From Alphaproteobacteria bacterium (GTDB lineage Bacteria > Pseudomonadota > Alphaproteobacteria > UBA8366): a stretch of 64,000 nt of DNA. Where the stretch lies: positions 124,001-188,000 of the forward strand of contig JANQKC010000005.1 in NCBI GenBank assembly GCA_028281325.1. Direction: 5' to 3'. The translations under genes and the position numbers were made by a program. Positions 51,875 to 61,106 of the stretch are shown in pieces; positions within the stretch are counted from its first letter, which is position 1; every line of letters begins with the position of its first letter. A model generated the notes under the pieces. The model was not told where the DNA came from. It searched no databases and saw only the letters and a list, made by a program, of their open reading frames with translations.

Positions 51875-52939
51875 TCAAACCGCTTCGAGCGGGGCGTTCA
51901 AGGCGACGCCGGGGACGACGATGCCGTTCGGGCGGCCATTGCGGGTCTTGCCTTCGTAGCTCTCGGTCATCCAATGGGGCAGGGCGGGACCGCCGTCACA
52001 CGCCAGCCACAGCCGCAGCAAATGGCGGCGATCCTCCGACGCCTCCCAATCTTCGAAAGCCGTGCGGCTGTGCATCGTGTAGTGATTGCAGACGAACTGG
52101 ATGTCACCCGGGCGAAAGGTCATGTCGAGATGGATGTCCGGGTCCTGGGCCAGGCTGTCGACGAAATCCAACGCTTCGGTCTGTGCATCGGTCAACGGCG
52201 GAACGCCGCCGATCAACTGCCCCTTACGGATCGCGCTGCGGACGTAATGCGCTATGATCCGGCCGTCTTTCGGCATGAAGACCGGGATTTCGGCCCAGGG
52301 CAGTTTTCCCTCGGGCACCTCGCCCCAACGGGTCCGGTGGAACGGCTGCATCAGCACCGGCAACAGATCCGGGCGGCGCGCCAGGACTTCGTTGTAGAGC
52401 GTGGTCGAACTGACGATCGACGAGAGCCCGCCGGATTTCGCCGCGCGCCAGCACAGCAGCGCCGCGATATCGCTCGAGTCGGTGTGATAGGGCAAGCGCG
52501 CATTGGTCTGGTAACCGCGCGCCATGGGGTCGCCGTAGTCGAGGCCCAGGTTCTTGACGTGTCCCAACACGTGTCCCTTGCCGTTCTGCGAACAGGCTTG
52601 GCCGAGATGGGCGCCGAGCCCCCAGAAGGCGATCGCGGCGCGTTCGAGGGACCAGTCCGCGATCGGCAATCCGCGGAGAAAATAGAAACCGGGCCCTTCC
52701 AGAAGATAGTTCCGGATGTCGGCCAGGCGGCTCGCTGCGGTCGGGAGTGGAAAGTCCGTCGCACGGATATGCAGAATGTCGAGACCCTTGGATTGGACGG
52801 TGTCGACCGCGGCCGTGATTTCCGCGATCTCCTTGGAGGTCCATTCATGGCTCCAATCCTGTTCCCGGTCGCGCATCGCCGCTCCATACCATGCCTGCGG
52901 GCCTGTAATCGGCCGATTGTCCTGTTCGACGCTATCCAT
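51875..52939 (-). CDS. TauD-superfamily 2-oxoglutarate/Fe(II) dioxygenase
   Basis: 354 residues. HxD motif in YHTDSSD (about 148-154) and distal His in HYTMHSRTAFED (about 288-299), Arg for 2-oxoglutarate in RRHLLRLWL. Family closest by pattern to the gamma-butyrobetaine/clavaminate-synthase-like TauD group. ATG 52939 follows GGGAAG by 5 nt. First gene of an operon with the Tyr-less SDR and a GST. Substrate probably a small carboxylate or ether. Confidence 0.9.
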   Translation of the reverse strand: MDSVEQDNRPITGPQAWYGAAMRDREQDWSHEWTSKEIAEITAAVDTVQSKGLDILHIRATDFPLPTAASRLADIRNYLLEGPGFYFLRGLPIADWSLERAAIAFWGLGAHLGQACSQNGKGHVLGHVKNLGLDYGDPMARGYQTNARLPYHTDSSDIAALLCWRAAKSGGLSSIVSSTTLYNEVLARRPDLLPVLMQPFHRTRWGEVPEGKLPWAEIPVFMPKDGRIIAHYVRSAIRKGQLIGGVPPLTDAQTEALDFVDSLAQDPDIHLDMTFRPGDIQFVCNHYTMHSRTAFEDWEASEDRRHLLRLWLACDGGPALPHWMTESYEGKTRNGRPNGIVVPGVALNAPLEAV

Positions 52940-53247
52940 TTTTTCTTCCCGGGCTGATGTTCGTGGCGAAGGGGTCCGCACATTTTGCGCGCGATGCCAT
53001 GCGAAGGGCAAGTGACCCCGCAATTCCCGTGTCCGGCCAAGGGCCTAACCGGCAGTGCCGCCATTTTCCGAAAGCGGTACAGGAAGCGATTGCTAATACC
53101 GAGGAAGTAATCCGATCGACCGGTGCCGGGTATCGCCAAACCGGGCGTAAAATGGGCGCGGAGGTTTCAGTGCGTAGAAATTATCAATGGTGGCGGGAAT
53201 ACGCCGCCAGCGCCGAGTGCCGATCGATTGACGGCGAGGGGAACGGA

Positions 53248-54102
53248 ATGACGTCTGTCCCTTCCGATGGCGTCCATGCGCAACAGCGCGCCGCCGCCGC
53301 GGCGATGATCGCCGAGGAGGCCAATGCCGCGCGGCTCAAGGCGCTTTTGGATGCCGCCCGCGAACAAGCGGATCGAAACACCATCCTCTCCGCCGAGGCG
53401 CGTTTCAATCAAGCCCGCGATGATTGGGAGACGGCGCGCGACGCAATGTTGGCGCGGGAGGAGCCGAAAGAGCCCCCGGCACCGGCGGCGGGACCGGCGT
53501 CGGAAACGCCTTTTGCCGTCGAAATCGCAGCCGCCGTCAACCGCGTCTTCAACCGCTTATCCTCGCAACAAAAAGCGATAAGCCTCGGTGTGGTCGCGGC
53601 CTTGCTGCTTGGGATCGGGGTTGGCACCGGCGGCTATTTCATGCTGAACGGCGGATCGGACCCCTCCGCGACCTCGAGTCAAACCGCCACCGCGGCGCAA
53701 CCTCGGATCCAGACGGAACGCACGCCTTTCGACCGTGCCCCGGCGGCGGCCGCAATCGAGCCATCCGGTGTTGCATCCACACCGCCCAGTCCCGAGACGA
53801 GCGCCGCCGCCGTTGTTCCAGCCTCCGCCGAAACGGCCATCGTCCCAGAGCCGGCCGCGCCGCCGCCGAAAGCACCAATCGTGCAGCCCGCCTCCGCGCC
53901 ATCGACGGCCGACTCCGCCGGACAATCGATCAAGCGGCCGGCCGCGAAGAGCGAAGCGCGGGTCACGACACGACGACGCGGTGTTTCGCGCGCACCGGTC
54001 GCTCCCCCGCCGCCCAGTCCACGGGTCGCCGCGACCGGCGTTCAAGTCGTGGAGACGCCCGTGCCGGCAAGCGCCGCACCGGCGCTGGACGAAGCGGAAT
54101 AG
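53248..54102 (+). CDS. Single-span membrane protein with Pro/Ala-rich tail
   Basis: 284 residues from ATG 53248 (GAGGGG about 6 nt upstream). An Ala/Glu-rich helical N-terminus (AQQRAAAAAMIAEEANAARL) is followed by one transmembrane segment (about 113-134, VVAALLLGIGVGTGGYFML) and a long, disordered Pro/Ala/Ser-rich C-terminus with basic RRRG near the end. No domain recognised; a periplasm-spanning or envelope-anchored function is a guess. An in-frame GTG at 53170, with GGAGG 5 nt upstream, is an alternative start adding 26 residues. Converges with the MFS gene. Confidence 0.7.
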   Translation: MTSVPSDGVHAQQRAAAAAMIAEEANAARLKALLDAAREQADRNTILSAEARFNQARDDWETARDAMLAREEPKEPPAPAAGPASETPFAVEIAAAVNRVFNRLSSQQKAISLGVVAALLLGIGVGTGGYFMLNGGSDPSATSSQTATAAQPRIQTERTPFDRAPAAAAIEPSGVASTPPSPETSAAAVVPASAETAIVPEPAAPPPKAPIVQPASAPSTADSAGQSIKRPAAKSEARVTTRRRGVSRAPVAPPPPSPRVAATGVQVVETPVPASAAPALDEAE

Positions 54103-54110
54103 ACCGCGCT

Positions 54111-55640
54111 CTAGTCGCTTGACCGCTCGCCCGTCTCGGGGCTCCGGAGGACCAGTACGAGCGGCAGCAGCATCAACATCAGCACCGTCATCAACCGGAA
54201 ATCGTGCAGGTAGGCGATGAACTCGGCTTGTTTGTCGATCATTCGGTTGAGCGAAATCACGCCGTTCAAATGTTCGATGTCCCAATTCTCCGGCAGCGGA
54301 TAGTCGCGGATCCGGTCGTTGTAGAGGCTGATGTTTTCGGACAGCGTCGATCGCGCGCTTTGCGTGCTGCGGGCGAGTTGCGCGACCAATACGGAAACGC
54401 CGATGCTCGATCCCAAACGCCGGAACAGGCTCAACACGCTGGTGCCGTCGGGGCGCAACGATGTCGGCATCGACTGAAACGCCAGGGTCATGATGGACAC
54501 GGACAGGAAGCCGAAGCCCGCGCCTTGAATGAAGACCGCGACCATGACGGTGCCCGCATCCACATCGGGGGTGAACTGCGACATCATCCAGGTGGAAAAG
54601 GCGATCAGGCATATGCCCGTCGCCACGACCGGTTTCGGCTGGAAATGGAACAGCAGGAACCCGGCGATCAGGGACGAAATCATGGTGCCGACGCCGCGCG
54701 GCATCATGACAAGACCGGTGGTCAGCACCGGGTATCCCATATGATCCTGCAGGATCGGCGGGATCAGTCCCGCATAGCCGAAGACCATGAAGTTAAGCAG
54801 GAAGCCGATCAGCAGCCCGACGACGAACTCCCGGTTCCGGAACACGTTCGGATTGACGTAGGCGTTGCGCGTGGTCAGCACATGGACGCCGAACACGTAG
54901 AATGTCACCAGGGCCAACAGACCCATGACGATAATGAACGGCGAATCGAACCAATCGAGCCGCTGCCCCTGGTCGAGCATGAGCTGGAACGCGCCGATGC
55001 AGAGGCTCAGCACCAGGAAACCGAAGAAGTCGAACCGTTTCTTGGTGGTGGACATGCCGGCGGGGACGTAGCGGACGATCAGCACCAGCGCCAGAATGCC
55101 GAGCGGCACGTTGGCGAGAAAAACCCACCGCCAACTGAAATATTCGGTCAAAAGCCCGCCGAGGATCGGCCCGACGATGATGCCGCTCATCCGCCCGGTG
55201 GTCAGCCACCCGAAGGCCGTGCCTTGGTGTTCCCGCGGAAAGGTCGCAAGCACCGTCTGCATCAACAGCGGGTTGAAGCCGGCTCCGAAGAATCCCTGAA
55301 TGAAGCGAAAGACGACGATTTCGAGCAAGGTGTCGGATTGCCCGATCAGGATGGCGCAAAGACTGAAGCCGACGATGATGAACAGGAACAGGTTGCGCCG
55401 GCCGACCCGCTGACTCAGCCAGCCGTAGAGCGGCGTGAAGATCGCCGACGCGACCAAATAGGACGTGAGAATCCACGAGACTTCCATCAGGGTCGCCGAC
55501 AGCACGCCCTGCATCCGGGGCAGGGCGACGCTGACCGCGAATGTATCCATCCCGGTCATCATGCCCGCCGGCAGGATCCCGAGGGCCACGGCGATGCGAT
55601 CGCCGGGCGAGAGGGTAGGTTCGGTGGTTGCCGCGGTCAT
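54111..55640 (-). CDS. MFS transporter, DHA2/EmrB family
   Basis: 509 residues with 14 transmembrane segments, as in EmrB/QacA drug:proton antiporters. Conserved parts: GMDTFAVSVALPRMQG (motif D1-like), WLSQRVGRRN (motif A, about 73-82), FIQGFFGAGFNPLLMQTV and GWLTTGRMSGIIVGPILGG (motif C, about 146-164). No membrane-fusion partner (EmrA) lies beside it. Probably exports hydrophobic compounds. Divergent from the FAH gene with a 220-bp gap. Confidence 0.93.
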   Translation of the reverse strand: MTAATTEPTLSPGDRIAVALGILPAGMMTGMDTFAVSVALPRMQGVLSATLMEVSWILTSYLVASAIFTPLYGWLSQRVGRRNLFLFIIVGFSLCAILIGQSDTLLEIVVFRFIQGFFGAGFNPLLMQTVLATFPREHQGTAFGWLTTGRMSGIIVGPILGGLLTEYFSWRWVFLANVPLGILALVLIVRYVPAGMSTTKKRFDFFGFLVLSLCIGAFQLMLDQGQRLDWFDSPFIIVMGLLALVTFYVFGVHVLTTRNAYVNPNVFRNREFVVGLLIGFLLNFMVFGYAGLIPPILQDHMGYPVLTTGLVMMPRGVGTMISSLIAGFLLFHFQPKPVVATGICLIAFSTWMMSQFTPDVDAGTVMVAVFIQGAGFGFLSVSIMTLAFQSMPTSLRPDGTSVLSLFRRLGSSIGVSVLVAQLARSTQSARSTLSENISLYNDRIRDYPLPENWDIEHLNGVISLNRMIDKQAEFIAYLHDFRLMTVLMLMLLPLVLVLRSPETGERSSD

Positions 55641-55861
55641 CGGCGGCGTGACTGCCTCCTCAACGGTTTATCGGTCACTCTGGGAGAGAAAACTATGGAC
55701 CTAGGTATAGCAGAGATTCGCACAGCGTTCCCGGCGTGGACGGAAACCGCTTGAGACCGGGAAGGTATCGACCGTGCAGACCGTCAAGCGGGATGCGATC
55801 CGACACCATTGGCGCGGCGTGGTATCATTGCCGAAATCGCCGACCACAGGAGAGAATACGA

Positions 55862-56794
55862 ATGAAACTGCTTTACTTCGATGATTTCAAACTCGGTGTT
55901 CTCACCGGCGACACCGTGGTCGACGTGTCGGCGCTGGTGCAGGACATCCCGCATACCGGGCCGCATGACCTGATCAACGGCTTGATCGCGCGGTTCGATG
56001 CGTATCGGTCGAAACTCGAAAACGCCGCGGCGAAGGGCGGGGGCGTGCCGGTCGCGGACGTCCGTATCCGGCCGCCGCTGCCGAAGCCCGGCAACATCGA
56101 CTGCATGGCGGTCAACTACATGGAGGACGGCACGCTCGACAAGCCGGCACCGATCAACGCCTTCCACAAGGCGTCCAGCACGGTCATCGGGCATGGCGAC
56201 ACCATGGTGCTGCCGGATGTCCCGGCGACCATCTTCGAAGGCGAGGCGGAAGTCGCGCTCGTCATGGGCAAGCCGGCGAACAACGTACGCGAAGCCGACG
56301 CGATGGATCATATCTTCGGCTACGTCAATTTCATCGATGGATCGGCGCGCGGACTGCCGCCCAGCAACAACACCTTCTTCCAGATGAAATCGCGCGAGAC
56401 CTTCGCGCCCATCGGCCCGTATCTGGTGACCGCCGACGAGATCGAGGATCCGCAGAACCTGCAGATCAAACTGTGGGTCAACGGCGAACTGAAGCAGAAC
56501 TTCAACACAGACGACATGGCGCATAAGATTCCGCGCTGCATCGAGTGGATTTCCTCGATCCACCCGCTGTCGCCGGGCGACATCTTGGCGACGGGCACCA
56601 ACCATCGCGGCCTCAGCTCCTTCATGGACGGCGATACGGTCGAGTTGGAAACCGAAGGCCTCGGCAGGCTGCAATTTTCGGTGCGCGACGACCTCAAACG
56701 CACCTGGTCGCGCGAGACCCGCTTGGAACACACCGAGAAAGGCGGCGAGGGCCGCCACACGCCGCAACTGACCGGGAAATACGCGGAGGGTTAA
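55862..56794 (+). CDS. FAH-family protein, second copy
   Basis: 310 residues. MKLLYFDDFKLGVL start, PGNIDCMAVNYMEDG, TIFEGEAEVALVMGKPANNV (about 124-143), FIDGSARG and ATGTNHRG (about 240-247) carry the metal and substrate residues of FAH-family hydrolases/decarboxylases. AGGAG precedes the ATG. Related to the FAH protein at 42.3 kb, but with a different C-terminus (TWSRETRLEHT). Converges with the cystathionine-lyase-type gene. Confidence 0.92.
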   Translation: MKLLYFDDFKLGVLTGDTVVDVSALVQDIPHTGPHDLINGLIARFDAYRSKLENAAAKGGGVPVADVRIRPPLPKPGNIDCMAVNYMEDGTLDKPAPINAFHKASSTVIGHGDTMVLPDVPATIFEGEAEVALVMGKPANNVREADAMDHIFGYVNFIDGSARGLPPSNNTFFQMKSRETFAPIGPYLVTADEIEDPQNLQIKLWVNGELKQNFNTDDMAHKIPRCIEWISSIHPLSPGDILATGTNHRGLSSFMDGDTVELETEGLGRLQFSVRDDLKRTWSRETRLEHTEKGGEGRHTPQLTGKYAEG

Positions 56795-56810
56795 CGCCTG
56801 AAAGCGCGGT

Positions 56811-57962
56811 TCAGTTCATCCGTTCCAGCGCCTGTTCAAGGTCGGCGATCAAGTCGTCCGCGTCTTCGATGCCGACGGACAGGCGCAGCAGGTTCTTCGG
56901 CACCAGGCTGTGCGGTCCTTCGACCGTGGCGCGGTGCTCGATCAGGCTTTCGACGCCGCCGAGCGACGTGGCGGGGATGAAGAGATCGCAGGCGGCTGCC
57001 ACCTTGCGGGCCTCGTCCGCGTCGCCGGCGACGCAAATCGACATCATGCCGCCGTATCCGTTGGTCATCTGGCGCGTGGCGACGTCATGGCCGGGATGCG
57101 ACGGCAGGCCGGGGTAGAGCACCCGCTCGATCTTGGGATGGTTTTCGAAATGCGTCGCGATGCGCATTGCATTCTCGGAATGGCGTTCGAATCGCACCGC
57201 CAATGTCCGCATGCCGCGCAGCAGCAGCCACACCTCATATGGTCCCATGACGGCGCCGAGTTTGGCCCGCACCTCCTTGATATCTTCCCATATGGCGTCC
57301 TCGGCCTTGGTGACCAAGACGCCGCCCAAGACATCCGAATGGCCGTTGAGATATTTCGTCGTCGAATGAAAAACGATATCCGCGCCGAGGCTCAACGCCC
57401 GGGTCGTGACCGGCGGCGCGACCGTACTGTCGACTCCGACCATGGCTCCGGCGGCATGCGCGATTTCGGCGCAGGCGGCGACGTCGATCACATCCCAGGT
57501 CGGGTTGGCGGCGGGTTCGACCCAGAGAATCTTGGTCTTTCCCGGTCGCATCGCGGCGGATACCGCCTCCAGGTCGCGCGGATCGACGAAATCGACGGCG
57601 ACCGCGCGCTTTTCGGCGATCCGGCGGAGCCAGTCCTGCAGGCCGTGATACATGACCTTCGGCGCGACCACGTGATCCCCGGTCGATAGCGTCTCGAACA
57701 CCGCCGTCGCCGCCGCGAGACCGGACGCGAACAGCCGCGCCTCGGCGCCGCCCTCGAGCCGCGCGATGAGTTGTTCCGCCGGCGCATCGGTCGGGTTGCC
57801 GTAGCGCGAATAGACATACGCGCCGGTCAGTTCGTAATCGGCGTTCCGCGCGTAGGTGGTCGCGGTATGGATCGGCGGCACGACGGCGCCGGTCTCCTTG
57901 TCCACATAATGCATTGCCTGGGGCAGGAGGCTGCGGGGCGACAGGTCGTTACGCTTGGTCAT
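56811..57962 (-). CDS. PLP-dependent trans-sulfuration enzyme (cystathionine lyase type)
   Basis: 383 residues. Cys/Met metabolism PLP fold: VYSRYGNPT (about 50-58), FASGLAAA, MVGVDSTVAPP, HSTTKYLNGHSDVLGG with the PLP Lys (about 204), and SLGGVESLIEHRA for substrate binding. Best fits are cystathionine beta- or gamma-lyase, or a related synthase; the exact reaction is not decided by sequence. Start ATG 57962, with a weak purine site upstream. No SAM riboswitch was recognised in the upstream stretch. Confidence 0.92.
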   Translation of the reverse strand: MTKRNDLSPRSLLPQAMHYVDKETGAVVPPIHTATTYARNADYELTGAYVYSRYGNPTDAPAEQLIARLEGGAEARLFASGLAAATAVFETLSTGDHVVAPKVMYHGLQDWLRRIAEKRAVAVDFVDPRDLEAVSAAMRPGKTKILWVEPAANPTWDVIDVAACAEIAHAAGAMVGVDSTVAPPVTTRALSLGADIVFHSTTKYLNGHSDVLGGVLVTKAEDAIWEDIKEVRAKLGAVMGPYEVWLLLRGMRTLAVRFERHSENAMRIATHFENHPKIERVLYPGLPSHPGHDVATRQMTNGYGGMMSICVAGDADEARKVAAACDLFIPATSLGGVESLIEHRATVEGPHSLVPKNLLRLSVGIEDADDLIADLEQALERMN

Positions 57963-58291
57963 ATCGGGTAATCCAAAAGGGTTAGGTATTAGGGGCGAGC
58001 GCGTGTCCCATCTTACACCCGAAAATGCGGGTTGAAACGGCGGGTCGGGCCGTCTTGGCTTGTACTCCCATTGGCCTAACCGGCTCTTCCCGGGCATTGG
58101 GCCGGCGTGGACCAAGTCCCCATGGGGGTCTAATGCTCTTTGGCGATCGACAGAAAACCGCCCAGACGAGACGCTGCGCGCCTAGCGTTCAAGTCCCGCC
58201 CCTGCATTGCAACGGAACTCTACGGGGCTCCGGTGGGGGCGGGCAACCGATACAGCGCGGCAAGCAAGGATGGTCGGGAGATCAGGCGCGC
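57963..58291. other. Gene-free stretch between lyase and small DUF6961-like gene
   Basis: About 330 bp. It contains a short palindrome GTCCCCATGGGG around 58115 and no ORF, tRNA or T-tract terminator that I can support. It should include the lyase promoter and the 3' end of the small minus-strand gene. Confidence 0.35.
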
Positions 58292-58483
58292 CTAGCTGCG
58301 CAGATGGAATCCGGACGATTGTAGCTCTTCGACCGCCTGCATCACCTTGTTCCATTGTCCGACAGCATGCTGGTCGCCCCGATCCAGCATCCGGTCCGAT
58401 CGCATCGCCGCCTCGACGAGCGCTTCCCGACCGTATTCGTTGATGAGCTTCTGCGCGGTTTCGTAAATGTCCAAATCGTCCAT
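58292..58483 (-). CDS. Small DUF6961-like protein, copy C
   Basis: 63 residues. Starts MDDLDIYETAQKLINEYGREA, then EAAMRSDRMLDRGDQHA, and QWNKVMQAVEELQ, giving the same (A..LI..HG)/(W..V..A) helical pattern as copies at 11279 and 11661. No good ribosome site; the ATG is set by the paralogue alignment. Unlike the first two it is a single gene, on the opposite strand. Function unknown. Confidence 0.7.
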   Translation of the reverse strand: MDDLDIYETAQKLINEYGREALVEAAMRSDRMLDRGDQHAVGQWNKVMQAVEELQSSGFHLRS

Positions 58484-58754
58484 GCGGCTTTGGGTACACG
58501 AAAATCGTGACAATTTTGTGGTGCGGAAAAGACACCGAGACCACTTACCGATGAAAGGGAGGGACCGGAACTGGTCTCGGTGGAAGTTGGGGACGACTCT
58601 TTGCGCAAGACGACCGAAGATTCGCATATCCAAACCGGGCCGGTGTTGACACAGGTCAAGCATGGCAGGGGAGCGTTTCCCGGTTCGTGGGCGGGGCCTT
58701 GGGCATCGCCCGCGCTGCCGGTAAGCTCGTACATCAGACGACCGGGGGACCGAG

Positions 58755-59219
58755 ATGCAGCGCAGCGACGGCGCGCGGCCGTACGCCTACCGAGACGATC
58801 CGACGGTGCCGGCTTTCGACGATAGTGGCCCTGTCGCCTTTATGGACGGGGATTGCGTCCTGTGCACAAGGGCCGCGCGCCTCATCGCGCGGATGGATCA
58901 TGCCCGGGCGTTCAAGATTTGTCCGGTGCAAAGCGATCTGGGGCAAGCGGTGCTCCGGCATTTCGGACTCGATCCGCAGTCGCCGGAAAGCTGGTTGTAT
59001 CTGGCCGATGGGCGCGGTTTCACGTCGCTCGATGCGGTCATCCGCGTCGCCGAACGGCTCGGCGGGTGCGGACGGCTTTTGCGCCTCCTTCGCATCCTGC
59101 CCAGGTCCGTTCAGGATTGGCTATACCGCCGGGTTGCCCGCAACCGTTATAGGCTGTTCGGGAAAACCGATATGTGCGCGGCGCCCGATCCAGGCCTGCG
59201 CGATCGGTTGATCGGATGA
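58755..59219 (+). CDS. DCC-family thiol-disulfide oxidoreductase (DUF393)
   Basis: 154 residues. The signature FMDGDCVLCTRAARLI (about 29-44), with DGDCxLC, defines the DCC family of thioredoxin-like predicted oxidoreductases. Followed by a short helix-rich region and YRRVARNRYRLFGKTD near the end. It probably participates in thiol-disulfide exchange in the cytoplasm, but no substrate is known. No ribosome site is clear ahead of the ATG. Confidence 0.9.
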   Translation: MQRSDGARPYAYRDDPTVPAFDDSGPVAFMDGDCVLCTRAARLIARMDHARAFKICPVQSDLGQAVLRHFGLDPQSPESWLYLADGRGFTSLDAVIRVAERLGGCGRLLRLLRILPRSVQDWLYRRVARNRYRLFGKTDMCAAPDPGLRDRLIG

Positions 59220-59248
59220 CGGGCACGCCAACCGCCGATTTGCGGATG

Positions 59249-59282
59249 CCCGCTGCGGGTCTGGACCCGCTGCGGGTCTGGG
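59249..59282 (+). repeat. Short 17-bp tandem duplication
   Basis: CCCGCTGCGGGTCTGG occurs at 59249-59264 and again at 59266-59281, i.e. two 17-bp units that differ in their last base. It lies just after the DCC gene, in non-coding sequence. Confidence 0.75.
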
Positions 59283-59300
59283 TCGGCATGCATGATAAAA

Positions 59301-59333
59301 GCCTTGCCCGGTCACCGAGTGACCCGGCAAGGC
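59301..59333 (-). terminator. Terminator of the 99-residue gene
   Basis: Inverted repeat with 15-bp arms (one mismatch) around a CGA loop (59301-59315 and 59319-59333). On the minus strand it is followed by four T residues (A run at 59297-59300), matching termination of the gene ending at 59409. Confidence 0.75.
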
Positions 59334-59408
59334 CTAGCAAGTTTCGTCCGGTGCTCCGCGGTCCGAAACCCTGAAGGCCGGACCGCGTAGACGGGCTCCA
59401 ACGGCGCC

Positions 59409-59708
59409 TTAGCCTTCCTTACGGAGCATCCAGTCGTTCCCACCGGATTTGAAGGGCAGTACGTCGAACTCTGCCGGCCCGCCGCTGTTCGGCAGGGCGC
59501 GCGCCAGGCTGATGAAGAGATAGGCCAGTTCGCCCGCGTCCTCGATCATCGCGTCGGCGACGCTCTCCCAGGTCACATGGCCGTCTTCGCCGATCTTGCG
59601 GCCTTTGGCCCAATCATGGATCTTAATCGTCGCCTCGTGGCGGGCCGCCTCGATCTCGCTATCGAACAGCTTGCCGTCACATGTCTTATACGCTTGCATC
59701 CTGTGCAT
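59409..59708 (-). CDS. Small hypothetical protein
   Basis: 99 residues. It contains QAYKTCDGKLFDSEIEAARHE near the N-terminus, a region resembling small phage-type or accessory proteins with 'FDS..EA..HE', then mainly helical sequence and a C-terminal part FDVLPFKSGGNDWMLRK. ATG 59708 is set by AGGG 8 nt upstream. Terminator follows. No function can be assigned. Confidence 0.65.
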   Translation of the reverse strand: MHRMQAYKTCDGKLFDSEIEAARHEATIKIHDWAKGRKIGEDGHVTWESVADAMIEDAGELAYLFISLARALPNSGGPAEFDVLPFKSGGNDWMLRKEG

Positions 59709-60002
59709 CACTTTGACCCTGAATTATTTTGCCAAATTTCTAATTAAAATTCAGTAGGTTAACGTAGTTCATCCCGAAAGGAGTCCGATCCCGCACGGTG
59801 CCCACAAGGACGACCCTCTCGGTGCGTCATTCCGGAATACATCATGCGAAGCCCACCCGAAATGAGCAATCCGGCCATATAGACTAGTCATTGAGTATGA
59901 GGGAACTGGCCAATCGGCGAGCCGACATCCAGCGTCAGAACGGCGGATTTCCGCTGTATATCAAGCTTTTGGCGGCTACTGACTACTGACGGTCGAGCAG
60001 CC

Positions 60003-61097
60003 TCAAGCGCTGATCTGCGCCGATTTGTTCGTGCTCATGATGAAATCGGTGAAGGTCTTCACGAAATCCTGGTCCAGGCCGTCTTCCATCGTGGACATGA
60101 TTTTCAGGGCCTTCTGGGGCGGAAATCCTGGCTTGTAGGAGCGCTTGTCGACCAGGGCCGAGTAAACGTCGGCGATGGCCGTCAGCCGCACGACATCGCT
60201 GATATCACTGCTCACCAGACCGTCGGGATATCCGGTGCCGTCGAGCTTTTCGTGATGGTGGACCGCCATGTCGACCGCGTCCTTGTCGATATCCGTCGCC
60301 GCCGCCAGGATCTCCCGGGAGTATTCCGGATGTTTCCGCATGATCTCCCACTCCTCGGCGTTCAGCTTGGCGGGCTTGTCGAGAATGGCGACGGGCACGC
60401 GGGACTTGCCGATATCATGCAGCAACGCCCCGATCGTGAGGCGGGTCATATCGTCGTTCTTGATGCCGATCGCTTGTGCGAAGGCGACGATCGTGAAGCA
60501 CACGAACATGCAATGCGTGAAGGTATAGTCGTGGTAGTGTTCGATGGACCCCAGCCATGTTTCGAGCGGCGTTTCCCCGGCGGCCGCGACAATCTTCGCC
60601 GTGGTGTCGCGTACCGCGTCCATCGGCAGGTCCTGCCCGTTTCGGCATTGCGAGAAACAGGCGCCCATCGTCGACGCGCAGGCTTCAAGCGATTGCCGCT
60701 GTACCGTATCGAGCGATTTCCAGCTTTCCTCCACCCGGCGGGAGAGGGCCTTCCGAACGGCGGTGATGAACTCCACATTCTTCAGGGGCCAAACGAAACA
60801 CTCGGCCGCGTGGAGGTCCTTGGCCTTCGTAATCGCTCCTGAGTTGAACGTGGCGAACACGAAGACGCTCGGCCGCCTGTGCGTCTCCAACAGCCGCCGA
60901 ATGGATCGGAAGGTTCCGGTGTCCTCCAGCTTCACGGAAATTACGAAGACCGATTGGGCCGACGGGCTCAAAGCCTCGGTTTTCGCCAGCGGGACCTCCT
61001 CGATATGGAACCACGGCGTCAGGAGTCCGCGTATCTGATCCGCCCGCGACGGATCATCCGAAATCAAAATGATGTCTGGAGCGGATCGTTCCAGCAT
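60003..61097 (-). CDS. HD-GYP protein with pseudo-receiver domain
   Basis: 364 residues. The C-terminal HD-GYP domain is intact: LLHDIGKSRVP (about 224-234) and HHHEKLDGTGYP (about 281-292), with EEWEIMRKHPEYSREI between. It is expected to hydrolyse cyclic di-GMP. The N-terminal 120 residues have a receiver-like fold (PDIILISDDP, VFVFATFNS, ECFVWPLKN) but the phospho-acceptor region VFVISVKLED lacks the usual Asp after the third strand, so it is a pseudo-receiver. ATG 61097; TTG 61106 is possible; neither has a good ribosome site. Confidence 0.88.
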   Translation of the reverse strand: MLERSAPDIILISDDPSRADQIRGLLTPWFHIEEVPLAKTEALSPSAQSVFVISVKLEDTGTFRSIRRLLETHRRPSVFVFATFNSGAITKAKDLHAAECFVWPLKNVEFITAVRKALSRRVEESWKSLDTVQRQSLEACASTMGACFSQCRNGQDLPMDAVRDTTAKIVAAAGETPLETWLGSIEHYHDYTFTHCMFVCFTIVAFAQAIGIKNDDMTRLTIGALLHDIGKSRVPVAILDKPAKLNAEEWEIMRKHPEYSREILAAATDIDKDAVDMAVHHHEKLDGTGYPDGLVSSDISDVVRLTAIADVYSALVDKRSYKPGFPPQKALKIMSTMEDGLDQDFVKTFTDFIMSTNKSAQISA

Positions 61098-61106
61098 GCG
61101 CGCCAA

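Noticed and set aside
53170-53247. Longer start for the Pro/Ala-rich membrane protein
   Set aside because: GTG 53170 has a fair ribosome site, but ATG 53248 also does and gives a cleaner N-terminus; left as an alternative.
57963-58291. SAM-II or SAM/SAH riboswitch upstream of the trans-sulfuration lyase
   Set aside because: The conserved riboswitch cores could not be found on the minus strand; only unrelated GC-rich sequence is present.
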